A program made the translations under genes and the position numbers. This document shows positions 1-8,152 of a stretch of DNA of 64,000 bases, one piece after another; within the stretch, counting starts at the first letter, position 1; every line of letters begins with the position of its first letter. Below the pieces are notes generated by a model, which ran no database searches, was not told the origin of the DNA, and saw only the letters and a list, made by a program, of their open reading frames with translations. Origin of the DNA: Novosphingobium sp. UBA6272 (GTDB taxonomy: Bacteria > Pseudomonadota > Alphaproteobacteria > Sphingomonadales > Sphingomonadaceae); the NCBI RefSeq assembly GCF_002440635.1, contig NZ_DJUW01000003.1, positions 114,276 through 178,275 on the forward strand. Direction: 5' to 3'.

Positions 1-25
1 GCTCTACCAACTGAGCTATCCGGGC
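1..25 (-). tRNA. tRNA-Phe, 5' part only (cut by window edge)
   Basis: Read on the minus strand, the first 25 bases are the acceptor stem and D-arm of a tRNA, starting GCCCGGATAGCTCAG and continuing through the D-loop (TTGGTAGAGC). This start matches the usual bacterial tRNA-Phe. The anticodon lies outside the window, so the identity rests only on the 5' quarter. It follows yacG on the same strand, an arrangement common in alphaproteobacteria. Confidence 0.7.
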
Positions 26-109
26 ATCGCTTCGGCGTTGCGCCCCGAAAGGCACCGCGCGACAGGAAGCGCGCCTATGGCGAAGGCAGGCGCGCTTGGC
101 AAGAGGGTT

Positions 110-277
110 TCAGGCCTTTCCTTCGTCTTCGTCGATCGCCGGCGCGCCGGGAATGGCATAGCCGTCGTCGAGCCAGCGGACCAGGTCGCGGTCCTTGCAG
201 CGGGTGGAGCAGAACGGGCTGTGCTCCTCGCTGCGGGGTTTGCCGCAGACCGGGCATTTCTTGAAGGACGAAGTCAT
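110..277 (-). CDS. yacG: DNA gyrase inhibitor YacG
   Basis: A 55-residue zinc-ribbon protein of the YacG family, whose E. coli member binds GyrB and inhibits gyrase. The four metal ligands are visible as C8-x2-C11 and C23-x3-C27, followed by the conserved stretch KDRDLVRWLDDGYAIPG and an acidic tail. The length is typical for the family. The reading frame is open further upstream, but the ATG at 277 is chosen because the family begins just before the first CxxC and because this ATG overlaps the stop of the RNase E/G gene by 4 bp (ATGA), which indicates translational coupling. Confidence 0.93.
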   Translation of the reverse strand: MTSSFKKCPVCGKPRSEEHSPFCSTRCKDRDLVRWLDDGYAIPGAPAIDEDEGKA

Positions 278-1233
278 CGTTCCACCGCCTGCGCGAAACC
301 GGCGGACAGGGCAAGACCCGGATCGGCCTTCAGCCGAACTTCCCGCGCCGTGCGGCGGGCGAGTTCCTCGCGCCATTCGGGGCGCAGCGCGGCCTCGACC
401 GACGGATGGCAGGTCAGCAGCAGTGCGCCAGGTGCGTCGACCTGTTCGGCGGCGCGCAGCAGCAGCCGCGCAGCAGCCCCTGCGCGGTCGCGTGCGCAGA
501 GGTGCAGCAGCGAGGGGCGGGTCAGTTTGGCGACCAGCTGGACAAAGCCGAACCCGTTCATCGAAGTCCGCTCATGCGGCCAATCGTCGAGCGCGCGCTC
601 CAGCGCGCCATCGATCTGCTTGCGGTCGTTCTTGTCGGGCAGGGTCGGGAAATCGATCCCGATCGACCCGGCCAGATCGAGCCGGAACAGCGCCTGGGCG
701 ATCGGTTCGACCGCCGCCAGCGCCAGATCACGCGGGGGCAGGGTGCCGTCGATGTCGATCAGGGTCATCGCCGGGGTTGGGGTGATGGACAGTGCGCCGC
801 CGCTGAAGGCAAATTCACCTGACCAGGCATCGCTGAACAGATCTTCCCACAGCCCCGACGGTAAGCGGCGGACCACTCTGGCGCCGAGCTCTTCGGCCAG
901 CGATTGGGCCGGGCGGGGCGCGTCCTGCGTCGGACGGGCCTGCGCGCGCTTGAGCCGGCCACGCTCGGCCATCGCCGCGCGCGTTACTAACAGCCGCAGC
1001 GCAGCACCCTCGCTCGTCTCATGCGGCAAGCCGTCGACCAGCGCTTCCTCGCCGCAGGCGAAGCGCGCGGTGCCGCGCTTGGAATTGGCAGTGCGAGAAA
1101 TCAGCTTGGCGTCCTCGACCAGCCCGGCTTCGAGCCCGCCGGGCCAGCGCAGCCGCGCCGCGATCGCATCGCCGCGATCGACCAGGACCGCGCGTTCCTC
1201 GCCGATCCCCTGTTCGACCAGCCACTCAGCCAA
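274..1233 (-). CDS. Short ribonuclease E/G family protein
   Basis: A 319-residue protein of the RNase E/G family, endoribonucleases for rRNA maturation and mRNA decay. The catalytic core is recognisable: D160/D162 in TLIDIDGTLPP and D194 in IGIDFPTLPD occupy the places of the two metal-binding aspartates of E. coli RNase E (D303, D346), followed by SMNGFGFVQLVAKLTRPSL. The N-terminal ~100 residues resemble a reduced S1/RNase H-like region. It is much shorter than E. coli RNase G (~490 aa), and the CPxC zinc-link motif after the catalytic domain is replaced by a single Cys (LHLCARD). It lies between maf and yacG in a minus-strand operon. Catalytic activity is inferred from the aspartates; tetramer formation through a zinc link seems unlikely. 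Confidence 0.85.
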   Translation of the reverse strand: MAEWLVEQGIGEERAVLVDRGDAIAARLRWPGGLEAGLVEDAKLISRTANSKRGTARFACGEEALVDGLPHETSEGAALRLLVTRAAMAERGRLKRAQARPTQDAPRPAQSLAEELGARVVRRLPSGLWEDLFSDAWSGEFAFSGGALSITPTPAMTLIDIDGTLPPRDLALAAVEPIAQALFRLDLAGSIGIDFPTLPDKNDRKQIDGALERALDDWPHERTSMNGFGFVQLVAKLTRPSLLHLCARDRAGAAARLLLRAAEQVDAPGALLLTCHPSVEAALRPEWREELARRTAREVRLKADPGLALSAGFAQAVER

Positions 1234-1804
1234 GGGGATAACCTGCGGTCTTCAGCAAGGCCCGGGTTTCGAACAGCGGCAAGCCGATGACACCGGAATG
1301 GCTGCCGGAGACATGGCGGATCAGCGCTTCGGCGCGTCCCTGGATGGCATAGCCGCCGGCTTTGCCGAGCCCTTCGCCGCTGGCGAGATAGGCGTCGATC
1401 TCCTGCCCGGTCAGGTGTTTGAAGATCACCGTGGTCTCGACCACGCGGGTGCGGGCCTTCCCCTCGGCGTCGATCACGCAGACTGCCGAGATGCAGCGGT
1501 GACGGCGCCCCGAAATCAATCCCAGCAATTCGCGCTGGACCGCTTCGGTTTCGGCCGGAGGCAGGATCCGGCGGCCAACCGCCACGGTCGTATCCCCGGC
1601 CAGGACGATTTCGCCGAACTGGCGATGAACCGCACCCGCCTTGGCCTGAGCCAGCCGCAGCGCATAGGCGCGCGGAAATTCGCTCTTCAGCGGGCTTTCG
1701 TCGATATCTGGGCTCTCGATCCGATCAGGCACAGCACCGATCCGGGCGAGCAGGTCGCGCCGGCGGGGTGAGGAGCTGGCAAGGACGAGTTTGGGAGCGG
1801 TCAA
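1226..1804 (-). CDS. maf: Maf-like nucleoside triphosphate pyrophosphatase
   Basis: Maf/Ham1-fold pyrophosphatase that hydrolyses non-canonical or surplus nucleoside triphosphates (dTTP/UTP or m7GTP subfamilies). It opens with the family signature LVLASSSPRRRDLL and continues with IVLAGDTTVAVGRRIL, SGRRHRCISAV and GKAGGYAIQG. About 192 residues, the normal size. The start is uncertain. A GTG at 1831 would overlap infA by 26 bp. The TTG at 1804, one base after the infA stop, gives (M)TAPKLVLASSSPRR, which fits family N-termini better and is used here. The 3' end overlaps the RNase E/G gene by 8 bp. Confidence 0.88.
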   Translation of the reverse strand: MTAPKLVLASSSPRRRDLLARIGAVPDRIESPDIDESPLKSEFPRAYALRLAQAKAGAVHRQFGEIVLAGDTTVAVGRRILPPAETEAVQRELLGLISGRRHRCISAVCVIDAEGKARTRVVETTVIFKHLTGQEIDAYLASGEGLGKAGGYAIQGRAEALIRHVSGSHSGVIGLPLFETRALLKTAGYPLG

Positions 1805-1805
1805 G

Positions 1806-2054
1806 TCAGCCGAACTGGCCCGGGCCGCCACGGCCCGGCATGAAGCGATAGGTAATCCGGCCCTTGGTCAGGTCATAGGGGGTCAGTTCGACCAGCACTT
1901 CGTCGCCAACGAGCACGCGGATGCGGTTCTTGCGCATCTTGCCGGCGGTGTGGCCAAGGATTTCGTGATCGTTTTCCAGGCGGACGCGGAACATCGCATT
2001 AGGCAGCAGTTCAACCACCTGCCCACGCATTTCGAGTAGTTCTTCCTTCGCCAT
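1806..2054 (-). CDS. infA: Translation initiation factor IF-1
   Basis: IF-1, an OB-fold factor that binds the A site of the 30S subunit during initiation. The 82-residue product begins MAKEELLEMRGQVVELLPNA and contains the family stretches GHTAGKMRKNRIRVLVGDEV and LTPYDLTKGRITYRF. The Gly-rich C-terminal tail (PGRGGPGQFG) makes it about ten residues longer than the 72-residue E. coli protein. The frame is open far upstream, but the ATG at 2054 is fixed by the family N-terminus. It is the first gene of the minus-strand infA-maf-RNase-yacG group and faces the TonB receptor gene across a 226-bp gap, in which I see no other gene. Confidence 0.97.
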   Translation of the reverse strand: MAKEELLEMRGQVVELLPNAMFRVRLENDHEILGHTAGKMRKNRIRVLVGDEVLVELTPYDLTKGRITYRFMPGRGGPGQFG

Positions 2055-2280
2055 TCGCGCCTTTGATCCGTGACTAGTTTGGTTGATTTGCCGCGCCCCA
2101 TAGCTGCGTAAATGACAAAAGGGAAGCCTTTGGCAAATCGGCCACAGTCGGGCGTGCGATCTACGAAGCGACAATTTGATACGACCGGGGGCATTGCAAC
2201 AACTTAAGGCCTCAGTCAGGGACCAAGGCAGAGGGATGGGGAATGCAACGCCCGATGTCACTGGAGTGAATTGACCAGCA

Positions 2281-4860
2281 ATGCGTAGCCTTACCACCCT
2301 GAGCCTGCTGCTCGCGGCCAGCCCTGCCATGGCGCAGGAGACCGCCGAAGCTCCCGCCAGCGGCAGTGCTGCCGTCGATGCCGCTGACGAAACGCAGCCG
2401 ATCGACGCGATCCGTGCGTCAGGCGACGAGATTCTGGTCGTCGCGACCAAGTTCTATGGTCAGATCGAAGCACCCCAGGCCCCGATCGCGACCTTTGACG
2501 AGGCCGACATCCAGGCGCTGGGCGCAACCAATGTCGGCGAATTGCTCGCCCGGGTCAGCCCGCAGACCGGATCGGGCCGCGGGCGCGGCGGCGGCGGGCA
2601 GCCGCTGGTGCTGGTCAATGGGCAGCGCATCACCAACTTCCGCGAAATGCGCAATTATCCGCCCGAGGCGATCAAGCGGGTGGAAATCCTGCCCGAGGAA
2701 GTGGCGCTGCGGTTCGGCAGCCCGCCCAATACCCGGGTGGTCAACCTGATCCTCAAGGACAAATTCGACAGCCGCCGGATCGAGGCCGGGGTCAGTCTGC
2801 CGACGCGGGGCGGGTTCTCGAGCTGGAATGGCGAGGCCAGCTTGCTGACGCTTCGCAAGCTCAACCGCTTTACCCTGACCGGATCGGTCAGCGATACCAC
2901 GCCGCTGTTCGAGGCGGAGCGCGATCTCGATCAGGGTCAGCCCAGCCAGCCGACCGTTTCGACCGATCCCGATCAGGCGGAATTCCGCACCCTGATCGCG
3001 GATTCGCGCAGCTTTGGCCTTAATACCGCCTGGACCAAGGGACTGGGCAAGGACGGGATGGGTGGCAACTTCACCCTCAGCGGAGAAGCCAACCGGACCG
3101 ACAGCCGCAGCTATTCCGGGTTCAACACCGTGCTGCTGACCGGGCCGCTGCCCGCCAGCCAGTCCGTGCTGCGCACGCTGCCCGACCCGTTGGAGCGGAC
3201 GACCCGGGCTACCACCATTGCGCTTGGCACGGGCTACAACACCAACCTCGGCAAGTGGCAGTTCAGCGCAACGCTGGATGGCACCCATGCCGAGAGCCGG
3301 ACCCTGATCGACCGGCGCGCGACTACGACTTCGCTGACCGATGCGGCGCTGGCCGGAACCCTGCCGCTCACCGGCCCGCTGCCTGCGCTGACACCGGCCG
3401 GGCAGGATCTGGCGCTCAACAATTCGGAGAGGATCGAAAGCCTGGTGACCGTGTCCGGGCGACCGTTCCGCGTGCCTGGAGGCATGGTCTCAACCACTTT
3501 CAAGGCCGGGATCACCTGGATCGATTTTGACAGCCTCGATCAACGCTCCACGGCCGGTCCGGTTTCGCTCAACCGTTTACGGGTCCAGGGCGGCCTCAAC
3601 GTCGCCGTGCCGCTGACCAGCCGGCGCGAAAACTTCGGCAGGGGGCTCGGCGACATTTCACTCAACTTCAGCGCCAATCTCAGCGATGTCTCCGATTTCG
3701 GCGCGGTCAACGACTGGAGCACGGGGCTGACCTGGGCGCCGACCGAGAAGCTGAACCTGCAGGCCAGCTATATCTTCAACCAGGAAGCACCGTCGATCAG
3801 CCAACTGGGCAATCCCGAAACGCAGATCTTCAACGTTCCGGTCTATGACTTTGCCCTCAACGAAAACGTGCTGGTGACGATCATCAGCGGCGGAAATCCG
3901 CTGCTCAAGCGCGAGGTGCAGCGCGATATCAAGCTGTCGGCGAACTGGACCCTGCCGATCAAGGACAGCAACCTGCTCGTCGAATGGTTCCGCAACCGCT
4001 CAAGCGACGTGACCGCCAGCTTCCCCTTGCTCACCCCCGAAATCGAAGCCGCGTTTCCGGGCCGCGTGGTGCGCGATCCGGCAACCAACCGGCTGGTCTC
4101 TATCGATCAGCGCCCGGTGACTTTCGCCCGGCAGGAAAGCTCGCGGCTGCGCTGGGGGTTCAATACCTCGGGCACGATCGGCAAGGCACCAGAAGGCGGG
4201 GGCGGCATGTTCGGCGGGATGGGCGGTGGCGGCCCGCGCGGTCAGCGTCCGGCTGCAGCCGGTGCGACACCTGCAGCTGCGCCTCCTGCCGCTCCGCGTC
4301 CGCCTGCAGGTGGTGGCGCTCGGCCCGGTGGCGGCCGCGGCGGCGGCGGGTTCATGGCGGCGATGGGAGCTGGCGGGCAGGGCCGCTGGAGCCTTGGCGT
4401 CTATCACACCGTTCAGTTCGACAACACGGTGCAGATCGCGCCGGGCGGGCCGGTGCTCGATCTGCTTGGCGGCGATGCGCTCAGCACCAGCGGTACCCCG
4501 CGCCATGCGCTCGAATTCAACGGCGGCGTGTTCCACAAGGGTATGGGAATGTTCTTCCAGGGGACCTGGAACGGGCCGACCACGATCAAGTCCAGCGGCC
4601 TGCCGGGCAGCACCGACCTGCGCTTTGGCAGCGTCAACAGCGTCAACCTGTTCCTGTTTGCGGAATTCGCGATGATGCCCGGCGTGACCAAGAAGGTCCC
4701 GTTCCTGAAGGGCGCGAATCTTTCGCTACGGATCGAGAACCTGTTTGATTCGGTCCAGAAGGTGACCGACGGTTCGGGAACGGTCCCGCTGTCCTACCAG
4801 CGCGATTTCCTCAACCCGCGCGGGCGGGTGATCGGGATCCAGTTCCGCAAGGGATTCTAG
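2281..4860 (+). CDS. TonB-dependent receptor-like outer membrane protein with Gly/Pro-rich insert
   Basis: Outer-membrane beta-barrel protein of the TonB-dependent receptor type, 859 residues. It has a signal peptide (residues 1-19, ending AMAQ), a TonB-box-like EILVVATK at 50-57, and a plug region to about residue 160 with LGATNVGELLARVSPQTG and VNGQRI. A long barrel rich in alternating hydrophobic residues ends in GRVIGIQFRKGF, whose terminal Phe suits BAM-dependent insertion. Residues about 638-700 are a low-complexity Gly/Pro/Ala insert (MFGGMGGGGPRGQRP and after) that probably forms an extracellular loop or periplasmic turn. The substrate cannot be read from the sequence and no transporter is next to it. 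The ATG at 2281 has a GGAG about 15 bases upstream. A strong terminator follows the stop. Confidence 0.85.
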   Translation: MRSLTTLSLLLAASPAMAQETAEAPASGSAAVDAADETQPIDAIRASGDEILVVATKFYGQIEAPQAPIATFDEADIQALGATNVGELLARVSPQTGSGRGRGGGGQPLVLVNGQRITNFREMRNYPPEAIKRVEILPEEVALRFGSPPNTRVVNLILKDKFDSRRIEAGVSLPTRGGFSSWNGEASLLTLRKLNRFTLTGSVSDTTPLFEAERDLDQGQPSQPTVSTDPDQAEFRTLIADSRSFGLNTAWTKGLGKDGMGGNFTLSGEANRTDSRSYSGFNTVLLTGPLPASQSVLRTLPDPLERTTRATTIALGTGYNTNLGKWQFSATLDGTHAESRTLIDRRATTTSLTDAALAGTLPLTGPLPALTPAGQDLALNNSERIESLVTVSGRPFRVPGGMVSTTFKAGITWIDFDSLDQRSTAGPVSLNRLRVQGGLNVAVPLTSRRENFGRGLGDISLNFSANLSDVSDFGAVNDWSTGLTWAPTEKLNLQASYIFNQEAPSISQLGNPETQIFNVPVYDFALNENVLVTIISGGNPLLKREVQRDIKLSANWTLPIKDSNLLVEWFRNRSSDVTASFPLLTPEIEAAFPGRVVRDPATNRLVSIDQRPVTFARQESSRLRWGFNTSGTIGKAPEGGGGMFGGMGGGGPRGQRPAAAGATPAAAPPAAPRPPAGGGARPGGGRGGGGFMAAMGAGGQGRWSLGVYHTVQFDNTVQIAPGGPVLDLLGGDALSTSGTPRHALEFNGGVFHKGMGMFFQGTWNGPTTIKSSGLPGSTDLRFGSVNSVNLFLFAEFAMMPGVTKKVPFLKGANLSLRIENLFDSVQKVTDGSGTVPLSYQRDFLNPRGRVIGIQFRKGF

Positions 4861-4863
4861 AAC

Positions 4864-4900
4864 AAGGCCCCGGCCGGTCGATCCCGGCCGGGGCCTTTTC
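4864..4900 (+). terminator. Rho-independent terminator after the TonB receptor gene
   Basis: Perfect 14-bp arms (AAGGCCCCGGCCGG at 4864-4877 and its complement at 4884-4897) with a 6-base loop, followed by TTTTC on the plus strand. It sits between the convergent receptor gene (ends 4860) and MAPEG gene (ends 4905) and may serve both, although the T-run is better on the plus strand. Confidence 0.88.
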
Positions 4901-4904
4901 TGGC

Positions 4905-5333
4905 TTAGTGGAACAGGGCCAGGATCAGGTGCAGCGTCAGCGCCATCAGGCACAGGCTGGACAGCGCGAACAGCGCAAAGCGCGGCATCACCTTGTTGAC
5001 CGTCGCCTGGAAGATCGAGTGGACGATCCGCAGGCCGACATAGGCCCAGGCGATCGTCAAATTGAGCCCGTGGCCTTTGTCCAGGATCGCCAGCGCCAGC
5101 GCGACCGCATAGAACACGGTCGGCGCTTCGTGCAGATGGTTGTAGTTGTGGGCTTTCCATTGCACCTCGCGCGGGATCAGCTGCTCCAGCATCGCGCCGG
5201 TCCAGCCCTGGTCGGCGCCCGGTTCGGTTGGCTTGGGCAGCTTGTTGATCGCCGGGATCCGGGTGGCATACATCCAGACCCACATGATCATGGTCCAGCC
5301 GGCCAGGACGGCGAGTGGTTTCAGGATTTCCAT
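4905..5333 (-). CDS. MAPEG family membrane protein
   Basis: A 142-residue integral membrane protein of the MAPEG superfamily (membrane-associated proteins in eicosanoid and glutathione metabolism; some members are glutathione transferases). Four hydrophobic segments are visible: about residues 5-24, 72-86, 92-110 and 122-140. The family-like central region reads AHNYNHLHEAPTVFYAVALAL, and VGLRIVHSIFQATVN follows the third segment. The length is normal. The gene stands alone on the minus strand between the terminator and the dehydratase gene. The specific reaction cannot be assigned. Confidence 0.85.
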   Translation of the reverse strand: MEILKPLAVLAGWTMIMWVWMYATRIPAINKLPKPTEPGADQGWTGAMLEQLIPREVQWKAHNYNHLHEAPTVFYAVALALAILDKGHGLNLTIAWAYVGLRIVHSIFQATVNKVMPRFALFALSSLCLMALTLHLILALFH

Positions 5334-5409
5334 TGTTGTTCTCCCCCTAGTTTATTGTGACCTATATGAAACGAAGGTTGATCCGCGGCAGACCGATTGT
5401 CAATTGCAA

Positions 5410-6387
5410 CTAATCGTTGCCGGACAGCACCTTGGCAAAGGCGGCGGCATCAGTGTTGCCGCCAGAGATGATCACCGCGGTGCGGCCGTCCACCGGCACC
5501 TTGCCGGCGAGCACCGCCGCCAGCGCTGCCGCGCCGCCCGGTTCCACAACCAGATGCAGCTTGGAAAAGGCCCAGCGCTGGGCGGCGCGGACCTCGGCCG
5601 GGGTGACCATCAGCCCGCGCGGCACCCGGCCCTTGAGCACGGCGAAATTTATCGGGCGGGTTGCCGGGGTCTGGAGCGCATCACAGGCCGTGGGGTGCGA
5701 GGTGTCTGCGACACCGACGATCTCTCCCGCTTCCAGGCTCAGCCGCACATCGTCCCAGCCTTCGGGTTCGACCGGCACGATCTCGGCCTCGGGGCAGGCG
5801 ACGGCGAGGCCGGCGGTCAGCCCGCCACCGCCGCAGGGGCAGACGATCCGGGTCGGACCTTGCAGCCCGCGTTCGGCCAGTTGTGCCACGATCTCGGTTC
5901 CAGTGCTGCCCTGGCCTTCGATCACCCAGGCATCGGCGAAGGCATGGACCAGCGTCGCGCCGGACTGGTCGACCAATCGCTGCGCCACCGCATCGCGATC
6001 TTCGCCGCCGGGCCGGTCATAGAGCACGACCTCCGCGCCGTGCGCGCGGGTCGCGTCGAGCTTCACCTGCGGGGCATCGACCGGCATCACGATCGTGGCG
6101 GGAATGCCGAGCCGCTTGGCCGCCCAGGCCACGCCCTGGGCATGGTTGCCGCTCGAGACACCGACCACGCCGCGCGCGCGTTCGTCCGCTGTCAGATCGC
6201 TCAGCCGGTGCCAGGCCCCGCGGATCTTGAAGGCGCCGACCGGCTGCAGGCTCTCGGCCTTGAACCACAGACGAGCGCCATTGACCTCCGCCTCGATTAG
6301 GGGTGTTTTCGGCAGCAATTCGGCTATCTTGGCGGCGGCGCGGGCTACCCCTTCGGGAGTCGGGGTGCGCATTTGTTGTGCGGTCAT
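5410..6387 (-). CDS. PLP-dependent threonine/serine dehydratase family protein
   Basis: Fold-type II PLP enzyme, 325 residues, most like threonine/serine dehydratases that deaminate Thr or Ser to the 2-oxo acid. The Schiff-base lysine is K54 in GAFKIRG. Further motifs are SSGNHAQG (substrate carboxylate loop), the phosphate-binding CPCGGGGLTAG and the C-terminal SGGNTD. There is no C-terminal ACT regulatory domain, so it corresponds to the short catabolic or racemase-like type rather than biosynthetic IlvA; a serine racemase or hydroxyaspartate dehydratase activity cannot be excluded. It is divergent from the carboxynorspermidine synthase gene across 47 bp. Confidence 0.85.
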   Translation of the reverse strand: MTAQQMRTPTPEGVARAAAKIAELLPKTPLIEAEVNGARLWFKAESLQPVGAFKIRGAWHRLSDLTADERARGVVGVSSGNHAQGVAWAAKRLGIPATIVMPVDAPQVKLDATRAHGAEVVLYDRPGGEDRDAVAQRLVDQSGATLVHAFADAWVIEGQGSTGTEIVAQLAERGLQGPTRIVCPCGGGGLTAGLAVACPEAEIVPVEPEGWDDVRLSLEAGEIVGVADTSHPTACDALQTPATRPINFAVLKGRVPRGLMVTPAEVRAAQRWAFSKLHLVVEPGGAAALAAVLAGKVPVDGRTAVIISGGNTDAAAFAKVLSGND

Positions 6388-6434
6388 GAAACAAATCTAT
6401 ATGCCCGCAGGCCACTGGCAAGGAGATTCGGGAA

Positions 6435-7646
6435 GTGAGCAAGGTTCTGGTGATTGGCGCGGGCGGGGTCAGCTCGGTTTGCGTCCACAAGATGGCGATG
6501 AACGCAGGCATTTTCAGCGAGATCCACCTCGCCAGCCGAACTCGTTCCAAGTGCGACGCGATCGCCGCCTCGGTCAAGGAGCGCACCGGCCAGACCGTCC
6601 AGACTTACGAGATCGACGCCGAGGAAGTTCCCGCGCTGACCCGGCTGATCCAGCAGATCCAGCCCAAGCTGGTGGTCAACCTGGCGCTCCCCTATCAGGA
6701 CCTGCCGATCATGGACGCTTGCCTCGAGGCGGGGGTCGACTACCTCGATACCGCCAACTACGAGCCCAAGGACCAGGCCAAATTCGAATATTCCTGGCAG
6801 TGGGCCTATCATGACCGGTTCAAGGAAAAGGGCCTGATGGCGCTGCTCGGCTCGGGCTTCGATCCGGGCGTGACTTCGGTCTTCGCGATGTGGCTCAAGA
6901 AGCACAAGCTGAAGACCATCCGCCAGCTCGACATCCTCGATTGCAACGGCGGCGATCACGGCCAGGCCTTTGCCACCAATTTCAACCCCGAAATCAATAT
7001 CCGCGAAGTGACCGCCCCGGCGCGGCACTGGGAGAACGGCGAGTTCGTCGAAACCCCGGCGATGAGCAAGAAAGTTGCGTTCGAGTTCGACCAGGTCGGC
7101 CCCAAGAATATGTACATGATGTACCACGAGGAGCTGGAAAGCCTTGCCAAATTCTTGCCCGAGCTGGAGCGCGCGCGGTTCTGGATGACCTTCGGCGATG
7201 CCTACATCATGCACCTGACCGTGCTGCAGAATGTCGGCATGACCCGGATCGATCCGGTGATGTACCAGGGCAAGGAAATCATCCCGCTGCAGTTCCTCGC
7301 CGCCGTGCTGCCCAAGCCCGAAACGCTGGGGCCGACGACCAAGGGCAAGACCAACATCGGCGACATCGCCACCGGCGAAGCACTCGACGGCAGCGGCGAG
7401 AAGACTTTCTACATCTACAACATCTGCGACCACGAAGACGCCTATGCCGAAACCGGCAACCAGGCGATCAGCTATACCACCGGCGTTCCAGCAATGATCG
7501 GCGCGGCGATGATGCTGACCGGCGCCTGGACGGGTGACGGGGTGTTCAACATGGAGCAGATGGATCCCGATCCGTTCATGGACATGCTGAATACGCAGGG
7601 GCTGCCGTGGCAGGTCAAGGAATTGCCGGGGCCGGTGGAGTTCTAA
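6435..7646 (+). CDS. Carboxynorspermidine/carboxyspermidine synthase (saccharopine dehydrogenase family)
   Basis: NAD(P)H-dependent enzyme that condenses aspartate semialdehyde with a diamine (putrescine or diaminopropane) to give carboxy(nor)spermidine, the first step of the alternative spermidine pathway. The 403-residue protein starts with a Rossmann motif VLVIGAGGVSSV and has LGSGFDPGVTSVFA and the substrate region LDCNGGDHG typical of the family. The assignment is strengthened by the matching decarboxylase downstream at 8153. The two genes, normally adjacent, are here separated by a repeat-bounded GxxExxY cassette inserted 14 bp after this stop codon. Which diamine is used is inferred from the ornithine decarboxylase nearby (putrescine). 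Confidence 0.92.
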   Translation: MSKVLVIGAGGVSSVCVHKMAMNAGIFSEIHLASRTRSKCDAIAASVKERTGQTVQTYEIDAEEVPALTRLIQQIQPKLVVNLALPYQDLPIMDACLEAGVDYLDTANYEPKDQAKFEYSWQWAYHDRFKEKGLMALLGSGFDPGVTSVFAMWLKKHKLKTIRQLDILDCNGGDHGQAFATNFNPEINIREVTAPARHWENGEFVETPAMSKKVAFEFDQVGPKNMYMMYHEELESLAKFLPELERARFWMTFGDAYIMHLTVLQNVGMTRIDPVMYQGKEIIPLQFLAAVLPKPETLGPTTKGKTNIGDIATGEALDGSGEKTFYIYNICDHEDAYAETGNQAISYTTGVPAMIGAAMMLTGAWTGDGVFNMEQMDPDPFMDMLNTQGLPWQVKELPGPVEF

Positions 7647-7660
7647 CGATAGGTTGGAAT

Positions 7661-8137
7661 AGTTCACGCAGAGGCGCAGAGGAAGAAGAGAGGCGCGGAG
7701 GGGTATGATCGCGATCGACGAACTCAGCGCTGCCGTGAGCGCTGAAGCCATAGCCATCCACAAGGAATTCGGGCCTGGATTGTTCGAAACGGTCTATGAG
7801 TCGGTCTTGGCAGGGCGTTTGAGGAAACGTGGCCTCAAGGTTGAGCGACAGGTGCAGGTTAAAGCCGTCTTTGACGGCGAAGCCTATGACCCTGCCTTCA
7901 AGATCGACATCCTCGTCGATGATCGTCTCGTTCTCGAGATCAAGACTGTCGAGCAACTTAGTAAGGCACATGCCAAGCAGGTGTTGACCTACCTCAGACT
8001 GCTTAAGCAGCCTGTAGGGCTGCTTCTAAATTTTTCGGAGGAAACTATGAAAGACGGGATCCGCAGGGTGGTCAACGACTACCGGCCCGAATTGATTCTC
8101 CGCGCCTCCCTTCTTCCTCTGCGCCTCTGCGTGAACT
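7661..8137 (+). mobile_element. GxxExxY cassette bounded by 40-bp inverted repeats (locus A)
   Basis: A 477-bp unit bounded by inverted copies of a 40-bp repeat at 7661-7700 and 8098-8137. The arms agree at 39 of 40 positions by eye; the outer end reads AGTTCACGCAGAGGCGCAGA. It contains one gene. The trinucleotide AAT flanks both outer ends and could be a 3-bp target duplication. The left arm supplies the ribosome binding site of the gene (GGAGGGG) and the right arm encodes its last ~13 residues and the T of its stop codon. It sits inside what is otherwise a two-gene polyamine operon. Calling it mobile is an inference from structure and position; no transposase is encoded. Confidence 0.6.
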
Positions 8138-8139
8138 AA
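7705..8139 (+). CDS. GxxExxY family protein (PD-(D/E)XK nuclease-like)
   Basis: A 144-residue protein of the GxxExxY family (PDDEXK_3-type). The name-giving motif is GLFETVYE at about residues 29-36. The nuclease-like core is visible as KIDILVDDRLVLEIKTVEQL, that is D-x-hydrophobic-x-hydrophobic and the E-I-K of a (D/E)xK motif. The family is known mainly as a domain of unknown function with a predicted restriction-endonuclease fold. The C-terminal ASLLPLRLCVN is encoded by the right inverted repeat, so the gene and its repeat have evolved as one unit. The ATG at 7705 has GGAGGGG from the left repeat directly upstream. The stop lies 13 bp before the decarboxylase start. Confidence 0.9.
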   Translation: MIAIDELSAAVSAEAIAIHKEFGPGLFETVYESVLAGRLRKRGLKVERQVQVKAVFDGEAYDPAFKIDILVDDRLVLEIKTVEQLSKAHAKQVLTYLRLLKQPVGLLLNFSEETMKDGIRRVVNDYRPELILRASLLPLRLCVN

Positions 8140-8152
8140 TCGGACCCATAAA

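Noticed and set aside
38..1771. Long plus-strand open frame (577 codons) opposite yacG, RNase E/G and maf
   Set aside because: High GC DNA produces long antisense frames; the product is Ser/Arg-rich without motifs, while the minus strand carries three recognisable genes.
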